A program made the position numbers and the translations under genes. Below are positions 52,922 through 64,000 of a DNA stretch of 64,000 nt, one piece after another. The notes below the pieces were generated by a model. That model was given only the letters and a program-made list of their open reading frames with translations. It had not been told where the DNA came from and did not search any database. Source of the stretch: Molossus alvarezi. Its lineage: Eukaryota; Chordata; Mammalia; Chiroptera; Molossidae. The stretch is taken from assembly GCA_037176705.1 (NCBI GenBank), contig JBAWUJ010000059.1:248001-312000 (forward strand), read 5' to 3'. How positions within the stretch are numbered: position 1 is the stretch's first letter; every line of letters starts with the position of its first letter.

Positions 52922-54882
52922 CCAAGAATGACACTGATTCATTCGGTAACAACATGAAAGAATGTATGTAGAACTGAATAGGCTATAGATTTCCATGGCC
53001 TGAATGTTGCCCTAACCAATGTGTTTGATTTCTGCAGCCCAGCATATATTGGATATCAAGATGACTCTTAGACACTTCCAGGCAAACAACACATATCCAA
53101 GGCTAAAACGTAGTATGTGGAATAGCTGCCTCATCAACTAGTACAGGTTGACTTTTCTTGTCACATAGGAAAGAAGGCAGACACCTGCATTTACTTACAA
53201 CACTGTTTCACACTCCAATGGAAAGTATGCCCTGCACCCCGGGCATAATTAGTGTTTAAGTCATTGACATGGATACCCAGGTCCACTGTACAAGTGCATT
53301 TTCTCTAGAAAACTCCTCTGGTTCTAATTCACAGAGATGTTCAATGTGAAAAACCCATGGAATTGTCAGTGTCTTCCAATTCGTGGATTTACTCCTTGCA
53401 TGTAGACAACCAATGTTTGAACTACATCACTTTACATCTGTTCAGTTTCACTGCTTCAAGAATGCACATGTGTAACACCAGTAGTTATCAATCCTTCCAT
53501 TGATTCAGTCTTGACCATTTGTTGGTTCACTGTTCTGAGTAAGAATCATGCGAAACCAACTGCCACAGCAGAAACCAAACTTTTCCCAAGAATCGCCTGC
53601 AACAATGGGCTGCAATACGATCCAATCTTTGAAACCATGATCAACACAGAACACAAAAAGGGATAACTTTGGATTCTACACATAAGTGTGCTCTGTCCTA
53701 GTTGTTCTTTCCATGATCTGACTGGATCTCTCCACAAAACGAGGAGAGTGTACATGAAAGTGTTCATGTTACTCAAGATCTGTGCATTAACTTACCCCAA
53801 ATGGAAATATTCAATCATTCCAACAGTTGTTTGACTAGAACATGATTGTTCACACGTTCCCTGCAAAGGTACTTAACTTCCCAAGGGAAAACATGCCACT
53901 GAGTGAATGTGGCCCCAGGCTCTCACAGAATGTTGCCCAGAATTCAGTGTATCCAAGACTGCACCAGCAAGTCTAGTGTCTCTTTGTCTGGAACAAGAGA
54001 AAGAAACTTACACTCCTAAGTTTCAGTGTGATTCCACCTTTACAAATGGACATTTCTTAAACACTTAACCAAAACAACATATGCTTTGAGGAGCCTCACG
54101 CTCTAGGCTTCATGGAAGTGACTTTTGTGCAACTGAAGTGAAGAGTTCTAACACAGTTCATTTGGAATAGGTTTGCTTTGTATACACTCTCCTACAAACA
54201 AACTAAAGGAGAAAGTATGTCTAAGGACCTATCAACAGTTAGGTTGCCACATTACCTTAAATCAATACTTTCCACAACTGTGCTAAGAACACGAAATCTG
54301 AAAAACAGTACAAAAGTGGTGTTTCAAGGACGTGTGAACTGGCTATAGCCCTAGAACCTTTTACTCAATATTTGGATATTATTTGAAGAAGGTTGTCTAT
54401 TGGAACACAGTTCTTAGAAGAGAGAGCCACTAAACAGTCAATTTGACACTGCAACCGTATTAAGGTTTGCATTCTGCTCTTGAACTGAATGTTATTATAA
54501 TATTCTGCACAGACAGAACACCAGTCATGAACACTTTTGACTATGCCAGTGTATTCCCATAGGTTCTTCGGGGAAAGAGTCTTGACACAAGTGAAGCCAT
54601 GACCATTGTTCAAAGACAGACACTCCCTCTTTTCAATTGATCGCTTTTTTGTTATAATGGCTTGAATAAGAGGATTGATTACTTGTCAGTTATCAAGAAA
54701 TGGGCTGAATATTCTCAGGGAATTATAAAGATAGGTTCAGGAGTTTTCATTCATGAACAAGGTACAATTCCAGCATTTCACAATAATGGACAGTGTTTAC
54801 TTTGAATTCTCAGGAGAAAACAGGTATCTACTCCTTACGTTTTTTGAGAAAATCGGTCTAAACAGTGAAATGTATGCAGGAT
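52922..54882 (+). repeat. Monomer U28, last homogenised copy
   Basis: Full 1961-bp copy. The 5' part is as in U27 (AACATGAAAG, AATTCGTGG, GCAACAATGG). The 3' part departs: ACTAAAGGAG near 54202 (private), CTCCTTACG near 54831 as in U19, and a return to AAAATCGG. The homogenised block therefore ends within this copy. Confidence 0.95.
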
Positions 54883-56842
54883 CCAAGAATGACACTGATT
54901 CATTCGGTAACAACTTGAAAGAATGTATGTAGAACTGAATAGGCTATAGATTTCCATGGCCTGAATGTTGCCCTAACCAATGTGTTTGATTTCTGCAGCC
55001 CAGCATATATTGGATATCAAGATGACTCTTAGACACTTCCAGGCAAACAACACATTTCCAAGGCTAAAACGTAGTATGTGGAATAGCTGCCTCATCAACT
55101 AGTACAGGTTGACTTTTCTTGTCACATAGGAAAGAAGGCAGACACCTGCATTTACTTACAACACTGTTTCACACTCCAATGGAAAGTATGCCCTGCACCC
55201 CGGGCATAATTAGTGTTTAAGTCATTGACATGGATACCCAGGTCCACTGTACAAGTGCATTTTCTCTAGAAAACTCCTCTGGTTCTAATTCACAGAGATG
55301 TTCAATGTGAAAAACCACGGAATTGTCAGTGTCTTCCAATTCATGGATTTACTCCTTGCATGTAGACAACCAATGTTTGAACTACATCACTTTACATCTG
55401 TTCAGTTTCACTGCTTCAAGAATGCACATGTGTAACACCAGTAGTTATCAATCCTTCCATTGATTCAGTCTTGACCATTTGTTGGTTCACTGTTCTGAGT
55501 AAGAATCATGCGAAACCAACTGCCACAGTAGAAACCAAACTTTTCCCAAGTATCGCCTGCACAAATGGGCTGCAATAAGATCCAATCTTTGAAACCATGA
55601 TCAACACAGAACACAAAAAGGGATAACTTTGGATTCTACACGTAAGTGTGCTCTGTCCTAGTTGTTCTTTCCATGGTCTAACTGGATCTCTCCACAAAAC
55701 GAGGAGAGTGTACATGAAAGTGTTCATGTTACTCAAGATCTGTGCATTAACTTAACCCAAATGGAAATATTCAAACATTCCAACAGTTGTTTGACTAGAA
55801 CATGATTGTTCACACGTTCCCTGGAAAGGTACTTAACTTCCCAAGGGAAAACATGCCACTGAGTGAATGTGGCCCCAGGCTCTCACAGAATGTTGCCCAG
55901 AATTCAGTGTATCCAAGACTGCACCAGCAAGTCTAGTGTCTCTTGGTCTGGAACAAGAGAAAGAAACTTACACTCCTAAGTTTCAGTGTGATTCCACCGT
56001 TACAAATGGACATTTCTTAAACACTTAACCAAAACAACATATGCTTTGAGGAGCCTCACGCTCTAGGCTTCATGGAAGTGACTTTTGTGCAACTGAAGTG
56101 AAGAGTTCTAACACAGTTCATTTGGAATAGGTTTGCTTTGTATACACTCTCCTACAAACAAACTAAAGGGGAAAGTATGTCTAAGGACCTATCAACAGTT
56201 AGGTTGCCACATTACCTTAAATCAATACTTTCCACAACTGTGCTAAGAACACGAAATCGGAAAAACAGTACAAAAGTGGTGTTTCAAGGACGTGTGAACT
56301 GGCTATAGCCCTAGAACCTTTTACTCAATATTTGGATATTATTTGAAGAAGGTTGTCTATTGGAACACAGTTCTTAGAAGAGAGAGCCACTAAACAGTCA
56401 ATTTGACACTGCAACCGTATTAAGGTTTGCATTCTGCTCTTGAACTGAATGTTATTATAATATTCTGCACAGACAGAACACCAGTCATGAACACTTTTGA
56501 CTATGCCAGTGTATTCCCATAGGTTCTTCGGGGAAAGAGTCTTGACACAAGTGAAGCCATGACCATTGTTCAAAGACAGACACTCCCTCTTTTCAATTGA
56601 TCGCTTTTTTGTTATAATGGCTTGAATAAGAGGATTGATTACTTGTCAGTTATCAAGAAATGGGCTGACTATTCTCAGGTAATTATAAAGATAGGTTCAG
56701 GAGTTTTCATTCATGAACAAGGTACAATTCCAGCATTTCACAATAATGGACAGTGTTTACTTTGAATTCTCAGGAGAAAACAGGTATCTACTCCTTATGT
56801 TTTTTGAGAAAATCGGTCTAAACAGTGAAATGTATGCAGGAT
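54883..56842 (+). repeat. Monomer U29, diverged tail (1960 bp)
   Basis: A 1-bp deletion near 55316 turns AAACCCATGG into AAACCACGG. Variants shared with U30 are ACAGTAGAAACC, CACAAATGGGC with GCAATAAGATCC near 55574, CCATGGTCT, CAAACATTCC, CCTGGAAAG and AATCGGAAAAAC near 56256. CTTGGTCTGG near 55942 is shared with U17. GACTATTCTCAGGTAATT near 56667 is shared with U32. Confidence 0.94.
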
Positions 56843-58801
56843 CCAAGAATGACACTGATTCATTCGGTAACAACTTGAAAGAATGTATGTAGAACTGAAT
56901 AGGGTATAGATTTCCATGGCCTGAATGTTGCCCTAACCAATGTGTTTGATTTCTGCAGCCCAGCATATATTGGATATCAAGATGACTCTTAGACACTTCC
57001 AGGCAAACAACACATATCCAAGGCTAAAACGTAGTATGTGGAATAGCTGCCTCATCAACTAGTACAGGTTGACTTTTCTTGTCACATAGGAAAGAAGGCA
57101 GACACCTGCATTTACTTACAACACTGTTTCACACTCCAATGGAAAGTATGCCCTGCACCCCGGGCATAATTAGTGTTTAAGTCATTGACATGGATACCCA
57201 GGTCCACTGTACAAGTGCATTTTCTCTAGAAAACTCCTCTGGTTCTAATTCACAGAGATGTTCAATGTGAAAAACCCATGGAATTGTCAGTGTCTTCCAA
57301 TTCATGGATTTACTCCTTGCATGTAGACAACCAATGTTTGAACTACATCACTTTACATCTGTTCAGTTTCACTGCTTCAAGAATGCACATGTGTAACACC
57401 AGTAGTTATCAATCCTTCCATTGATTCAGTCTTGACCATTTGTTGGTTCACTGTTCTGAGTAAGAATCATGCGAAACCAACAGCCACAGTAGAAACCAAA
57501 CTTTTCCCAAGTATCGCCTGCACAAATGGGCTGCAATAAGATCCAATCTTTGAAACCATGATCAACACAGAACACAAAAAGGGATAACTTTGGATTCTAC
57601 ACATAAGTGTGCTCTGTCCTAGTTGTTCTTTCCATGGTCTGCTGGATCTCTCCACATAACGAGGAGAGTGTACATGAAAGTGTTCATGTTACTCAAGATC
57701 TGTGCATTAACTTAACCCAAATGGAAATATTCAAACATTCCAACAGTTGTTTGACTAGAACATGATTGTTCACACGTTCCCTGGAAAGATACATAACTTC
57801 CCAAGGGAAAACATGCTACTGAGTGAATTTTGCCCCAGGCTCTCACAGAATGTTGCCCAGAATTCAGTGTATCCAAGACTGCACCAGCAAGTCTAGTGTC
57901 TCTTTGTCTGGAACAAGAGAAAGAAACTTACACTCCTAAGTTTCAGTGTGATTCCACCGTTACAAATGGACATTTCTTAAACACTTAACCAAAACAACAT
58001 ATGCTTTGAGGAGCCTCACGCTCTAGGCTTCATGGAAGTGACTTTTGTGCAACTGAAGTGAATAGTTCTAACACAGTTCATTTGGAATAGGTTTGCTTTG
58101 TATACACTCTCCTACAAACAAACTAAAGGGGAAAGTATGTCTAAGGACCTATCAACAGTTAGGTTGCCACATTACCTTAAATCAATACTTTCCACAACTG
58201 TGCTAAGAACACGAAATCGGAAAAACAGTACAAAAGTGGTGTTTCAAGGACGTGTGAACTGGCTATAGCCCTAGAACCTTTTACTCAATATTTGGATATT
58301 ATTTGAAGAAGGTTGTCTATTGGAACACAGTTCTTAGAAGAAGGAGCCACTGAACAGTCAATTTGACACTGCAACCGTATTAAGGTTTGCATTCTGCTCT
58401 TGAACTGAATGTTATTATAATATTCTGCACAGACAGAACACCAGTCATGAACACTTTTGACTATGCCAGTGTATTCCCATAGGTTCTTCGGGGAAAGAGT
58501 CTTGACACAAGTGAAGCCATGACCATTGTTCAAAGACAGACACTCCCCTTTTCAATTGATCGCTTTTTTGTTATAATGGCTTGAATAAGAGGATTGATTA
58601 CTTGTCAGTTATCAAGAAATGGGCTGAATATTCTCAGGGAATTATAAAGATAGGTTCAGGAGTTTTCATTCATGAACAAGGTACAATTCCAGCATTTCAC
58701 AATAATGGACAGTGTTTACTTTGAATTCTCAGGAGAAAACAGGTATCTACTCCTTATGTTTTTTGAGAAAATCGGTCTAAACAGTGAAATGTAGGCAGGA
58801 T
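56843..58801 (+). repeat. Monomer U30, most divergent copy (1959 bp)
   Basis: It has two 1-bp deletions, near 57641 (GGTCTGCTGG) and near 58547 (ACTCCCCTTTT). It shares the U29 variants and adds private CAACAGCCACAG, CCACATAACGAGG near 57652, AAAGATACATAAC near 57784, CATGCTACTG, GAATTTTGCCCC near 57825, GTGAATAGTTC, AGAAGAAGGAGCC near 58337, ACTGAACAG and GTAGGCAGG near 58792. Confidence 0.94.
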
Positions 58802-60762
58802 CCAAGAATGACACTGATTCATTCGGTAACAACTTGAAAGAATGTATATAGAACTGAATAGGGTATAGATTTCCATGGCCTGAATGTTGCCCTAACCAAT
58901 GTGTTTGATTTCTGCAGCCCAGCATATATTGGATATCAAGATGACTCTTAGACACTTCCAGGCAAACAACACATATCCAAGGCTAAAACGTAGTATGTGG
59001 AATAGCTGCCTCATCAACTAGTACAGGTTGACTTTTCTCGTCACATAGGAAAGAAGGCAGACACCTGCATTTACTTACAACACTGTTTCACACTCCAATG
59101 GAAAGTATGCCCTGCACCCCGGGCATAATTAGTGTTTAAGTCATTGAAATGGATACCCAGGTCCACTGTACAAGTGCATTTTCTCTAGAAAACTCCTCTG
59201 GTTCTAATTCACAGAGATGTTCAATGTGAAAAACCCATGGAATTGTCAGTGTCTTCCAATTCATGGATTTACTCCTTGCATGTAGACAACCAATGTTTGA
59301 ACTACATCACTTTACATCTGTTCAGTTTCACTGCTTCAAGAATGCACATGTGTAACACCAGTAGTTATCAATCCTTCCATTGATTCAGTCTTGACCATTT
59401 GTTGGTTCACTGTTCTGAGTAAGAATCATGCGAAACCAACTGCCACAGCAGAAACCAAACTTTTCCCAAGTATCGCCTGCACAAATGGGCTGCAATACGA
59501 TCCAATCTTTGAAACCATGATCAACACAGAACACAAAAAGGGATAACTTTGGATTCTACACATAAGTGTGCTCTGTCCTAGTTGTTCTTTCCATGATCTG
59601 ACTGGATCTCTCCACAAAACGAGGAGAGTGTACATGAAAGTGTTCATGTTACTCAAGATCTGTGCATTAACTTACCCCAAATGGAAATATTCAATCATTC
59701 CAACAGTTGTTTGACTAGAACATGATTGTTCACACGTTCCCTGCAAAGGTACTTAACTTCCCAAGGGAAAACATGCCACTGAGTGAATGTGGCCCCAGGC
59801 TCTCACAGAATGTTGCCCAGAATTCAGTGTATCCAAGACTGCACCAGCAAGTCTAGTGTCTCTTTGTCTGGAACAAGAGAAAGAAACTTACACTCCTAAG
59901 TTTAAGTGTGATTCCACCTTTACAAATGGACATTTCTTAAACACTTAACCAAAACAACATATGCTTTGAGGAGCCTCACGCTCTAGGCTTCATGGAAGTG
60001 ACTTTTGTGCAACTGAAGTGAAGAGTTCTAACACAGTTCATTTGGAATAGGTTTGCTTTGTATACACTCTCCAACAAACAAACTAAAGGGGAAAGTATGT
60101 CTAAGGACCTATCAACAGTTAGGTTGCCACATTACCTTAAATCAATACTTTCCACAACTGTGCTAAGAACACGAAATCTGAAAAACAGTACAAAAGTGGT
60201 GTTTCAAGGACGTGTGAACTGGCTATAGCCCTAGAACCTTTTACTCAATATTTGGATATTATTTGAAGAAGGTTGTCTATTGGAACACAGTTCTTAGAAG
60301 AGAGAGCCACTAAACAGTCAATTTGACACTGCAACCCTATTAAGGTTTGCATTCTGCTCTTGAACTGAATGTTATTATAATATTCTGCACAGACAGAACA
60401 CCAGTCATGAACACTTTTGACTATGCCAGTGTATTCCCATAGGTTCTTCGGGGAAAGAGTCTTGACACAAGTGAAGCCATGACCATTGTTCAAAGACAGA
60501 CACTCCCTCTTTTCAATTGATCGCTTTTTTGTTATAATGGCTTGAATAAGAGGATTGATTACTTGTCAGTTATCAAGAAATGGGCTGAATATTCTCAGGG
60601 AATTATAAAGATAGGTTCAGGAGTTTTCATTCATGAACAAGGTACAATTCCCGCATTTCACAATAATGGACAGTGTTTACTTTGAATTCTCAGGAGAAAA
60701 CAGGTATCTACTCCTTATGTTTTTTGAGAAAATCGGTCTAAACAGTGAAATGTATGCAGGAT
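58802..60762 (+). repeat. Monomer U31, tail copy with left-type markers
   Basis: Full 1961-bp copy. It regains left-type CATTGAAATGG near 59144 and GTTTAAGTG near 59900. AAGTATCGCC with CACAAATGGGC near 59469 resembles U29-U30 but without the AAGATCC change. TTTCTCGTCAC near 59035 is shared with U32. Private changes are TGTATATAG near 58845, CTCCAACAAAC, GCAACCCTATT near 60333 and ATTCCCGCAT near 60648. Confidence 0.94.
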
Positions 60763-62722
60763 CCAAGAATGACACTGATTCATTCGGTAACAACTTGAAA
60801 GAATGTATGTAGAACTGAATAGGGTATAGATTTCCATGGCCTGAATGTTGCCCTAACCAATGTGTTTGATTTCTGCAGCCCAGCATATATTGGATATCAA
60901 GATGACTCTTAGACACTTCCAGGCAAACAACACATATCCAAGGCTAAAACGTAGTATGTGGAATAGCTGCCTCATCAACTAGTACAGGTTGACTTTTCTC
61001 GTCACATAGGAAAGAAGGCAGACACCTGCATTTACTTACAACACTGTTTCACACTCCAATGGAAAGTATGCCCTGCACCCCGGGCATAATTAGTGTTTAA
61101 GTCATTGACATGGATACCCAGGTCCACTGTACAAGTGCATTTTCTCTAGAAAACTCCTCTGGTTCTAATTCACAGAGATGTTCAATGTGAAAAACCCATG
61201 GAATTGTCAGTGTCTTCCAATTCATGGATTTACTCCTTGCATGTAGACAACCAATGTTTGAACTACATCACTTTACATCTGTTCAGTTCACTGCTTCAAG
61301 AATGCACATGTGTAACACCAGTAGTTATCAATCCTTCCATTGATTCAGTCTTGACCATTTGTTGGTTCACTGTTCTGACTAAGAATCATGCGAAACCAAC
61401 TGCCACAGCAGAAACCAAACTTTTCCCAAGAATCGCCTGCAAAAATGGGCTGCAATACGATCCAATCTTTGAAACCATGATCAACACAGAACACAAAAAG
61501 GGATAACTTTGGATTCTACACATAAGTGTGCTCTGTCCTAGTTGTTCTTTCCATGATCTGACTGGATCTCTCCACAAAACGAGGAGAGTGTACATGAAAG
61601 TGTTCATGTTACTCAAGATCTGTGCATTAACTTACCCCAAATGGAAATATTCAATCATTCCAACAGTTGTTTGACTAGAACATGATTGTTCACACGTTCC
61701 CTGCAAAGGTACTTAACTTCCCAAGGGAAAACATGCCACTGAGTGAATGTGGCCCCAGGCTCTCACAGAATTTCGCCCAGAATTCAGTGTATCCAAGACT
61801 GCACCAGCAAGTCTAGTGTCTCTTTGTCTGGAACAAGAGAAAGAAACTTACACTCCTAAGTTTAAGTGTGATTCCACCTTTACAAATGGACATTTCTTAA
61901 ACACTTAACCAAAACAACATATGCTTTGAGGAGCCTCACGCTCTAGGCTTCATGGAAGTGACTTTTGTGCAACTGAAGTGAAGAGTTCTAACACAGTTCA
62001 TTTGGAATAGGTTTGCTTTGTATACACTCTCCTACAAACAAACTAAAGGGGAAAGTATGTCTAAGGACCTATCAACAGTTAGGTTGCCACATTACCTTAA
62101 ATCAATACTTTCCACAACTGTGCTAAGAACACGAAATCTGAAAAACAGTACAAAAGTGGTGTTTCAAGGACGTGTGAACTGGCTATAGCCCTAGAACCTT
62201 TTACTCAATATTTGGATATTATTTGAAGAAGGTTGTCTATTGGAACACAGTTCTTAGAAGAGAGAGCCACTAAACAGTCAATTTGACACTGCAACCGTAT
62301 TAAGGTTTGCATTCTGCTCTTGAACTGAATGTTATTATAATATTCTGCACAGACAGAACACCAGTCATGAACACTTTTGACTATGCCAGTGTATTCCCAT
62401 AGGTTCTTCGGGGAAAGAGTCTTGACACAAGTGAAGCCATGACCATTGTTCAAAGACAGACACTCCCTCTTTTCAATTGATCGCTTTTTTGTTATAATGG
62501 CTTGAATAAGAGGATTGATTACTTGTCAGTTATCAAGAAATGGGCTGACTATTCTCAGGTAATTATAAAGATAGGTTCAGGAGTTTTCATTCATGAACAA
62601 GGTACAATTCCAGCATTTCACAATAATGGACAGTGTTTACTTTGAATTCTCAGGAGAAAACAGGTATCTACTCCTTATGTTTTTTGAGAAAATCGGTCTA
62701 AACAGTGAAATGTATGCAGGAT
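60763..62722 (+). repeat. Monomer U32, tail copy (1960 bp)
   Basis: A 1-bp deletion in a T run near 61287 (GTTCAGTTCACTG) and CTGACTAAG near 61375 together open a 102-codon plus-strand frame at 61198-61506, which I do not regard as a gene. Left-type TTTCGCCC near 61771 and GTTTAAGTG near 61859 return. The 3' end has GACTATTCTCAGGTAATT as in U29. Confidence 0.94.
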
Positions 62723-64000
62723 CCAAGAATGACACTGATTCATTCGGTAACAACTTGAAAGAATGTATGTAGAACTGAATAGGGTATAGATTTCCATGGC
62801 CTGAACGTTGCCCTAACCAATGTGTTTGATTTCTGCAGCCCAGCATATATTGGATATCAAGATGACTCTTAGACACTTCCAGGCAAACAACACATATCCA
62901 AGGCTAAAACGTAGTATGTGGAATAGCTGCCTCATCAACTAGTACAGGTTGACTTTTCTTGTCACATAGGAAAGAAGGCAGACACCTGCATTTACTTACA
63001 ACACTGTTTCACACTCCAATGGAAAGTATGCCCTGCACCCCGGGCATAATTAGTGTTTAAGTCATTGACATGGATACCCAGGTCCACTGTACAAGTGCAT
63101 TTTCTCTAGAAAACTCCTCTGGTTCTAATTCACAGAGATGTTCAATGTGAAAAACCCATGGAATTGTCAGTGTCTTCCAATTCATGGATTTACTCCTTGC
63201 ATGTAGACAACCAATGTTTGAACTACATCACTTTACATCTGTTCATTTTCACTGCTTCAAGAATGCACATGTGTAACACCAGTAGTTATCAATCCTTCCA
63301 TTGATTCAGTCTTGACCATTTGTTGGTTCACTGTTCTGAGTAAGAATCATGCGAAACCAACTGCCACAGCAGAAACCAAACTTTTCCCAAGAATCGCCTG
63401 CAAAAATGGGCTGCAATAAGATCCAATCTTTGAAACCATGATCAACACAGAACACAAAAAGGGATAACTTTGGATTCTACACATAAGTGTGCTCTGTCCT
63501 AGTTGTTCTTTCCATGATCTGACTGGATCTCTCCACAAAACGAGGAGAGTGTACATGAAAGTGTTCATGTTACTCAAGATCTGTGCATTAACTTAACCCA
63601 AATGGAAATATTCAATCATTCCAACAGTTGTTTGACTAGAACATGATTGTTCACACGTTCCCTGCAAAGGTACTTAACTTCCCAAGGGAAAACATGCCAC
63701 TGAGTGAATGTGGCCCCAGGCTCTCACAGAATGTTGCCCAGAATTCAGTGTATCCAAGACTGCACCAGCAAGTCTAGTGTCTCTTTGTCTGGAACAAGAG
63801 AAAGAAACTTACACTCCTAAGTTTCAGTGTGATTCCACCTTTACAAATGGACATTTCTTAAACACTTAACCAAAACAACATATGCTTTGAGGAGCCTCAC
63901 GCTCTAGGCTTCATGGAAGTGATTTTGTGCAACTGAAGTGAAGAGTTCTAACACAGTTCATTTGGAATAGGTTTGCTTTGTATACACTCTCCTACAAACA
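62723..64000 (+). repeat. Monomer U33, partial copy cut by the window end
   Basis: The first 1278 bp of a copy. It has GAACGTTGCC near 62804 (a new CpG), GTTCATTTTCAC near 63240, GCAATAAGATCC near 63413 as in U29-U30, and a 1-bp deletion near 63922 (GTGATTTTGTG). It stops at the ACAAACA that corresponds to position 1279 of U1, so the array continues beyond the window. Confidence 0.95.

Larger units (their letters stand above)
1..64000. repeat. Tandem array of a ~1961-bp satellite/macrosatellite monomer
   Basis: The same block recurs end to end through the whole window, all copies in one orientation. Landmarks such as CCAAGAATGA, ACCCCGGGCATAA and AATCATGCGAAACC return every 1961 bp, with copies of 1956, 1959, 1960 or 1962 bp where small indels occur. 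There are 32 full copies and one partial copy. No spacer, transposon, microsatellite tract or unique flank is visible. Each monomer carries one BamHI site (GGATCC, first at 1958-1963) and one CCCGGG. CpG is scarce and often altered between copies, as expected of DNA from a methylating vertebrate genome; the host assignment is inference. I do not recognise the monomer as a named satellite. With both window edges inside the array, its true size is unknown. Confidence 0.98.

Noticed and set aside
1876..62876. Minus-strand 79-codon and 77/82-codon frames recurring in the 3' half and across the unit junction
   Set aside because: Same reasoning: each is present or absent among copies through single substitutions, with no frame conservation and no recognisable domain. 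A ratio of replacement to silent change near neutrality would confirm this.
625..63577. Minus-strand open frames of about 76-87 codons recurring once per monomer (first at 625-855)
   Set aside because: They recur because the DNA repeats. Differences between copies are often amino-acid changing, the start shifts between 76 and 87 codons with the TTAAC deletion, and the frame is cut or lost in U17, U18 and U30 by 1-bp indels. The protein resembles nothing I know, and no promoter, splice or poly-A context is visible.
1..64000. CRISPR array or bacterial repeat locus
   Set aside because: The repeated unit is 1961 bp with no spacer between copies, no cas-like genes, and no coding density of a prokaryote.
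1..64000. Ribosomal DNA or other multicopy gene repeat
   Set aside because: No conserved rRNA, 5S, U-snRNA, histone or tRNA sequence is recognisable in the monomer on either strand.
1..64000. Retrotransposon or DNA transposon as the source of the monomer
   Set aside because: I see no terminal repeats, poly-A tail, target-site duplication, or reverse-transcriptase or transposase motifs in any frame. A profile search against transposon libraries could still find a degraded fragment.

Overview
The whole 64 kb window is a single head-to-tail tandem array. One monomer of about 1961 bp is repeated 32 complete times plus a 1278-bp partial copy, all in the same orientation. No unique sequence lies between copies, and I recognise no transposon insertion and no flanking DNA at either end. 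With monomers phased on the recurring CCAAGAATGA that follows the first G-G-A-T of the BamHI site, they start at 1, 1962, 3923, 5884, 7845, 9805, 11761, 13717, 15678, 17639, 19600, 21556, 23517, 25473, 27429, 29390, 31351, 33311, 35273, 37234, 39195, 41156, 43117, 45078, 47039, 49000, 50961, 52922, 54883, 56843, 58802, 60763 and 62723 (called U1 to U33). The phase is arbitrary: the array is cut by the window at both ends and must continue on both sides.

This is eukaryotic satellite or macrosatellite DNA, not prokaryotic. It has no long open frame on either strand, no gene-like layout, and roughly 40% G+C judged by eye on sampled lines. CpG is strongly depleted: I count about 17 CpG in U1, where base composition alone would give several times more. 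Many unit-to-unit differences fall at CpG. That pattern fits a CpG-methylating genome, most likely a vertebrate and plausibly a mammal (inference). I do not recognise the monomer as a named satellite family.

Layout by variant content. (1) U1-U5, 1 to about 9.3 kb: a homogeneous 'left' haplogroup. (2) U5-U16, about 9.3 to 31 kb: a mosaic zone with several monomer subtypes, a shared 5-bp TTAAC deletion, monomers joined from two parents in mid-unit, and a duplicated block of about 7.4 kb in which U6-U9 correspond to U13-U16 at an offset of 13,712 bp. (3) U16/U17-U20, 31 to 39 kb: entry into the 'right' haplogroup, with many private changes. (4) U21-U28, 39 to 54.9 kb: the most homogenised block, where neighbours differ by only a handful of bases. 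(5) U29-U33, 54.9 to 64 kb: a more diverged tail with most of the 1-bp indels and partial reversion to left-type markers.

There are no genes here that can be supported. The recurring short open frames (62-102 codons) are by-products of the repeat: they open and close with single-base changes and 1-bp indels, and their amino-acid differences show no sign of protein-level constraint. The biological content is the array itself: its long monomer, its internal hairpins, and a readable record of unequal crossover, slippage and gene conversion.
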